Source: an uncultured Acidobacteriota bacterium
GTDB lineage: Bacteria > Acidobacteriota > Vicinamibacteria > Vicinamibacterales > UBA8438
Direction: 5' to 3'
DNA length: 6,299 nucleotides
Assembly (NCBI GenBank): GCA_913043805.1
Contig: CAJWMX010000178.1
Location: forward strand, 1 to 6,299
Below the pieces are notes generated by a model that was not told the origin of the DNA, did not search any database, and saw nothing but the letters and a program-made list of their open reading frames with translations. Numbering within the stretch: position 1 is the stretch's first letter; the number at the start of each line of letters is the position of its first letter. Both the position numbers and the translations under genes were made by a program. Shown here one piece after another: positions 5,827 through 6,299 of the stretch.

Positions 5827-6299
5827 CTACTGGTCGACGATGTCGACGACGACGGGACCGGTCGGGCGGGCCCGACAGGCAAGTCGATGGTGATCGGGGT
5901 CGACGGCGCAGATATCTTCGAGCGTGTCCCGCTCTTCGTCGGTCATCGGGTCGAGATGCTCGGCCCCGGAGAGGATCCGGACCGGGTCACTGCCGCAGAT
6001 CCCCTTGTGGCAGTCGGCCTTGAGGACAACACCTGCCTCTTCGGCCACATCACAGATGGTCTGGCCGGGACGGAACGGACAGCTCTGCCCGCGGTTCTGG
6101 AACAGGATGACCTGCCCCTCGGGGGCGGCCGCCACCGAAGCAGGACGTTGGACAGGGGTATCGACCGCCACGACCTCAGAGCGGACCATCGCCTCGATCA
6201 GCCCGAACCGCAGCACCTGATGACCGGCGCGGATGATGTCGCCCTCGGCGAGCCGCGCCGCCCCGTCGACCTTGAGAAAGGTCCCGTTCGCGCTGTTGA
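5827..6299 (-). CDS. FHA domain fused to a plant-type [2Fe-2S] ferredoxin domain (5' end missing)
   Basis: The frame runs off the right edge, leaving 156 complete residues. The first 34 read as the end of a forkhead-associated (phosphothreonine-binding) domain: NGTFLKV (4-10), then LAEGDII (16-22) and GHQVLRFG (25-32), as in FHA beta strands 8-11. After a variable linker comes a 2Fe-2S ferredoxin domain with FRPGQTICDVAEEAG, CHKGICGSD, RILSG and the closing RLACRA. Cluster ligands should be Cys96, Cys101, a third residue at 104 and Cys141 of the visible fragment. Position 104 is Asp (codon at 5988-5986) instead of Cys. Additional cysteines are at 73, 82 and 130. An internal GTG (6216) or ATG (6189-6187) could be taken as a start, but both would cut the FHA domain. 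The pairing suggests an electron-transfer module tethered to a phosphorylated partner (inference). It converges on the operon with an 8-base gap between stop codons. Confidence 0.85.
   Translation of the reverse strand, partial: NSANGTFLKVDGAARLAEGDIIRAGHQVLRFGLIEAMVRSEVVAVDTPVQRPASVAAAPEGQVILFQNRGQSCPFRPGQTICDVAEEAGVVLKADCHKGICGSDPVRILSGAEHLDPMTDEERDTLEDICAVDPDHHRLACRARPTGPVVVDIVDQ

Noticed and set aside
5861..5876. Inverted repeat GTCGGG-CGGG-CCCGAC as operon terminator
   Set aside because: It lies inside the ferredoxin coding region near the last cluster cysteine, and no U-tract follows on either strand.
1..6299. tRNA, rRNA, CRISPR array, insertion sequence or phage attachment site
   Set aside because: I saw no cloverleaf, spaced identical repeats, transposase motifs or terminal inverted repeats; coding density explains nearly all of the window.

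Overview
The window is GC-rich DNA densely packed with genes, most likely from a Gram-negative bacterium. The evidence for that is two adjacent exported proteins with lipoprotein-like N-termini and a ribose-type ABC importer with a separate binding protein. I cannot fix the phylum from this sequence. The F420-reductase-like fold and FHA/ferredoxin fusion would fit several environmental GC-rich lineages.

Left edge (1-574): a minus-strand gene starts at base 12, with a strong Shine-Dalgarno, and leaves the window after four codons. Upstream of it is a short minus-strand gene (489 to 154) for a possible small secreted protein of unknown function. A relatively AT-rich gap (490-574) separates this from the plus-strand genes and probably holds divergent promoters.

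Centre (575-5818): five plus-strand genes, almost certainly one transcript. They encode an exported ADP-ribosylglycohydrolase-family protein, then a ribose-type ABC importer: binding protein, double-ATPase subunit and permease. The last gene is a small membrane-anchored protein that looks like the F420H2-dependent quinone/nitroreductase family. The first four are translationally coupled (stop codon abutting GTG, ATGA overlap, 8-base overlap). The fifth has its own good ribosome binding site 24 bases downstream.

Right edge (5827-6299, minus): a convergent gene, cut at its 5' end, encodes the end of an FHA domain fused to a plant-type [2Fe-2S] ferredoxin domain. Its third cluster cysteine position is aspartate.

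Working model (inference): the exported hydrolase cleaves an N- or O-glycosidic ADP-ribose-like or nucleoside-like substrate outside the cytoplasm. The lipoprotein binding protein captures the released sugar or glycoside, and the permease/ATPase pair imports it. No kinase, nucleosidase or regulator is visible in the window, so the substrate stays open.
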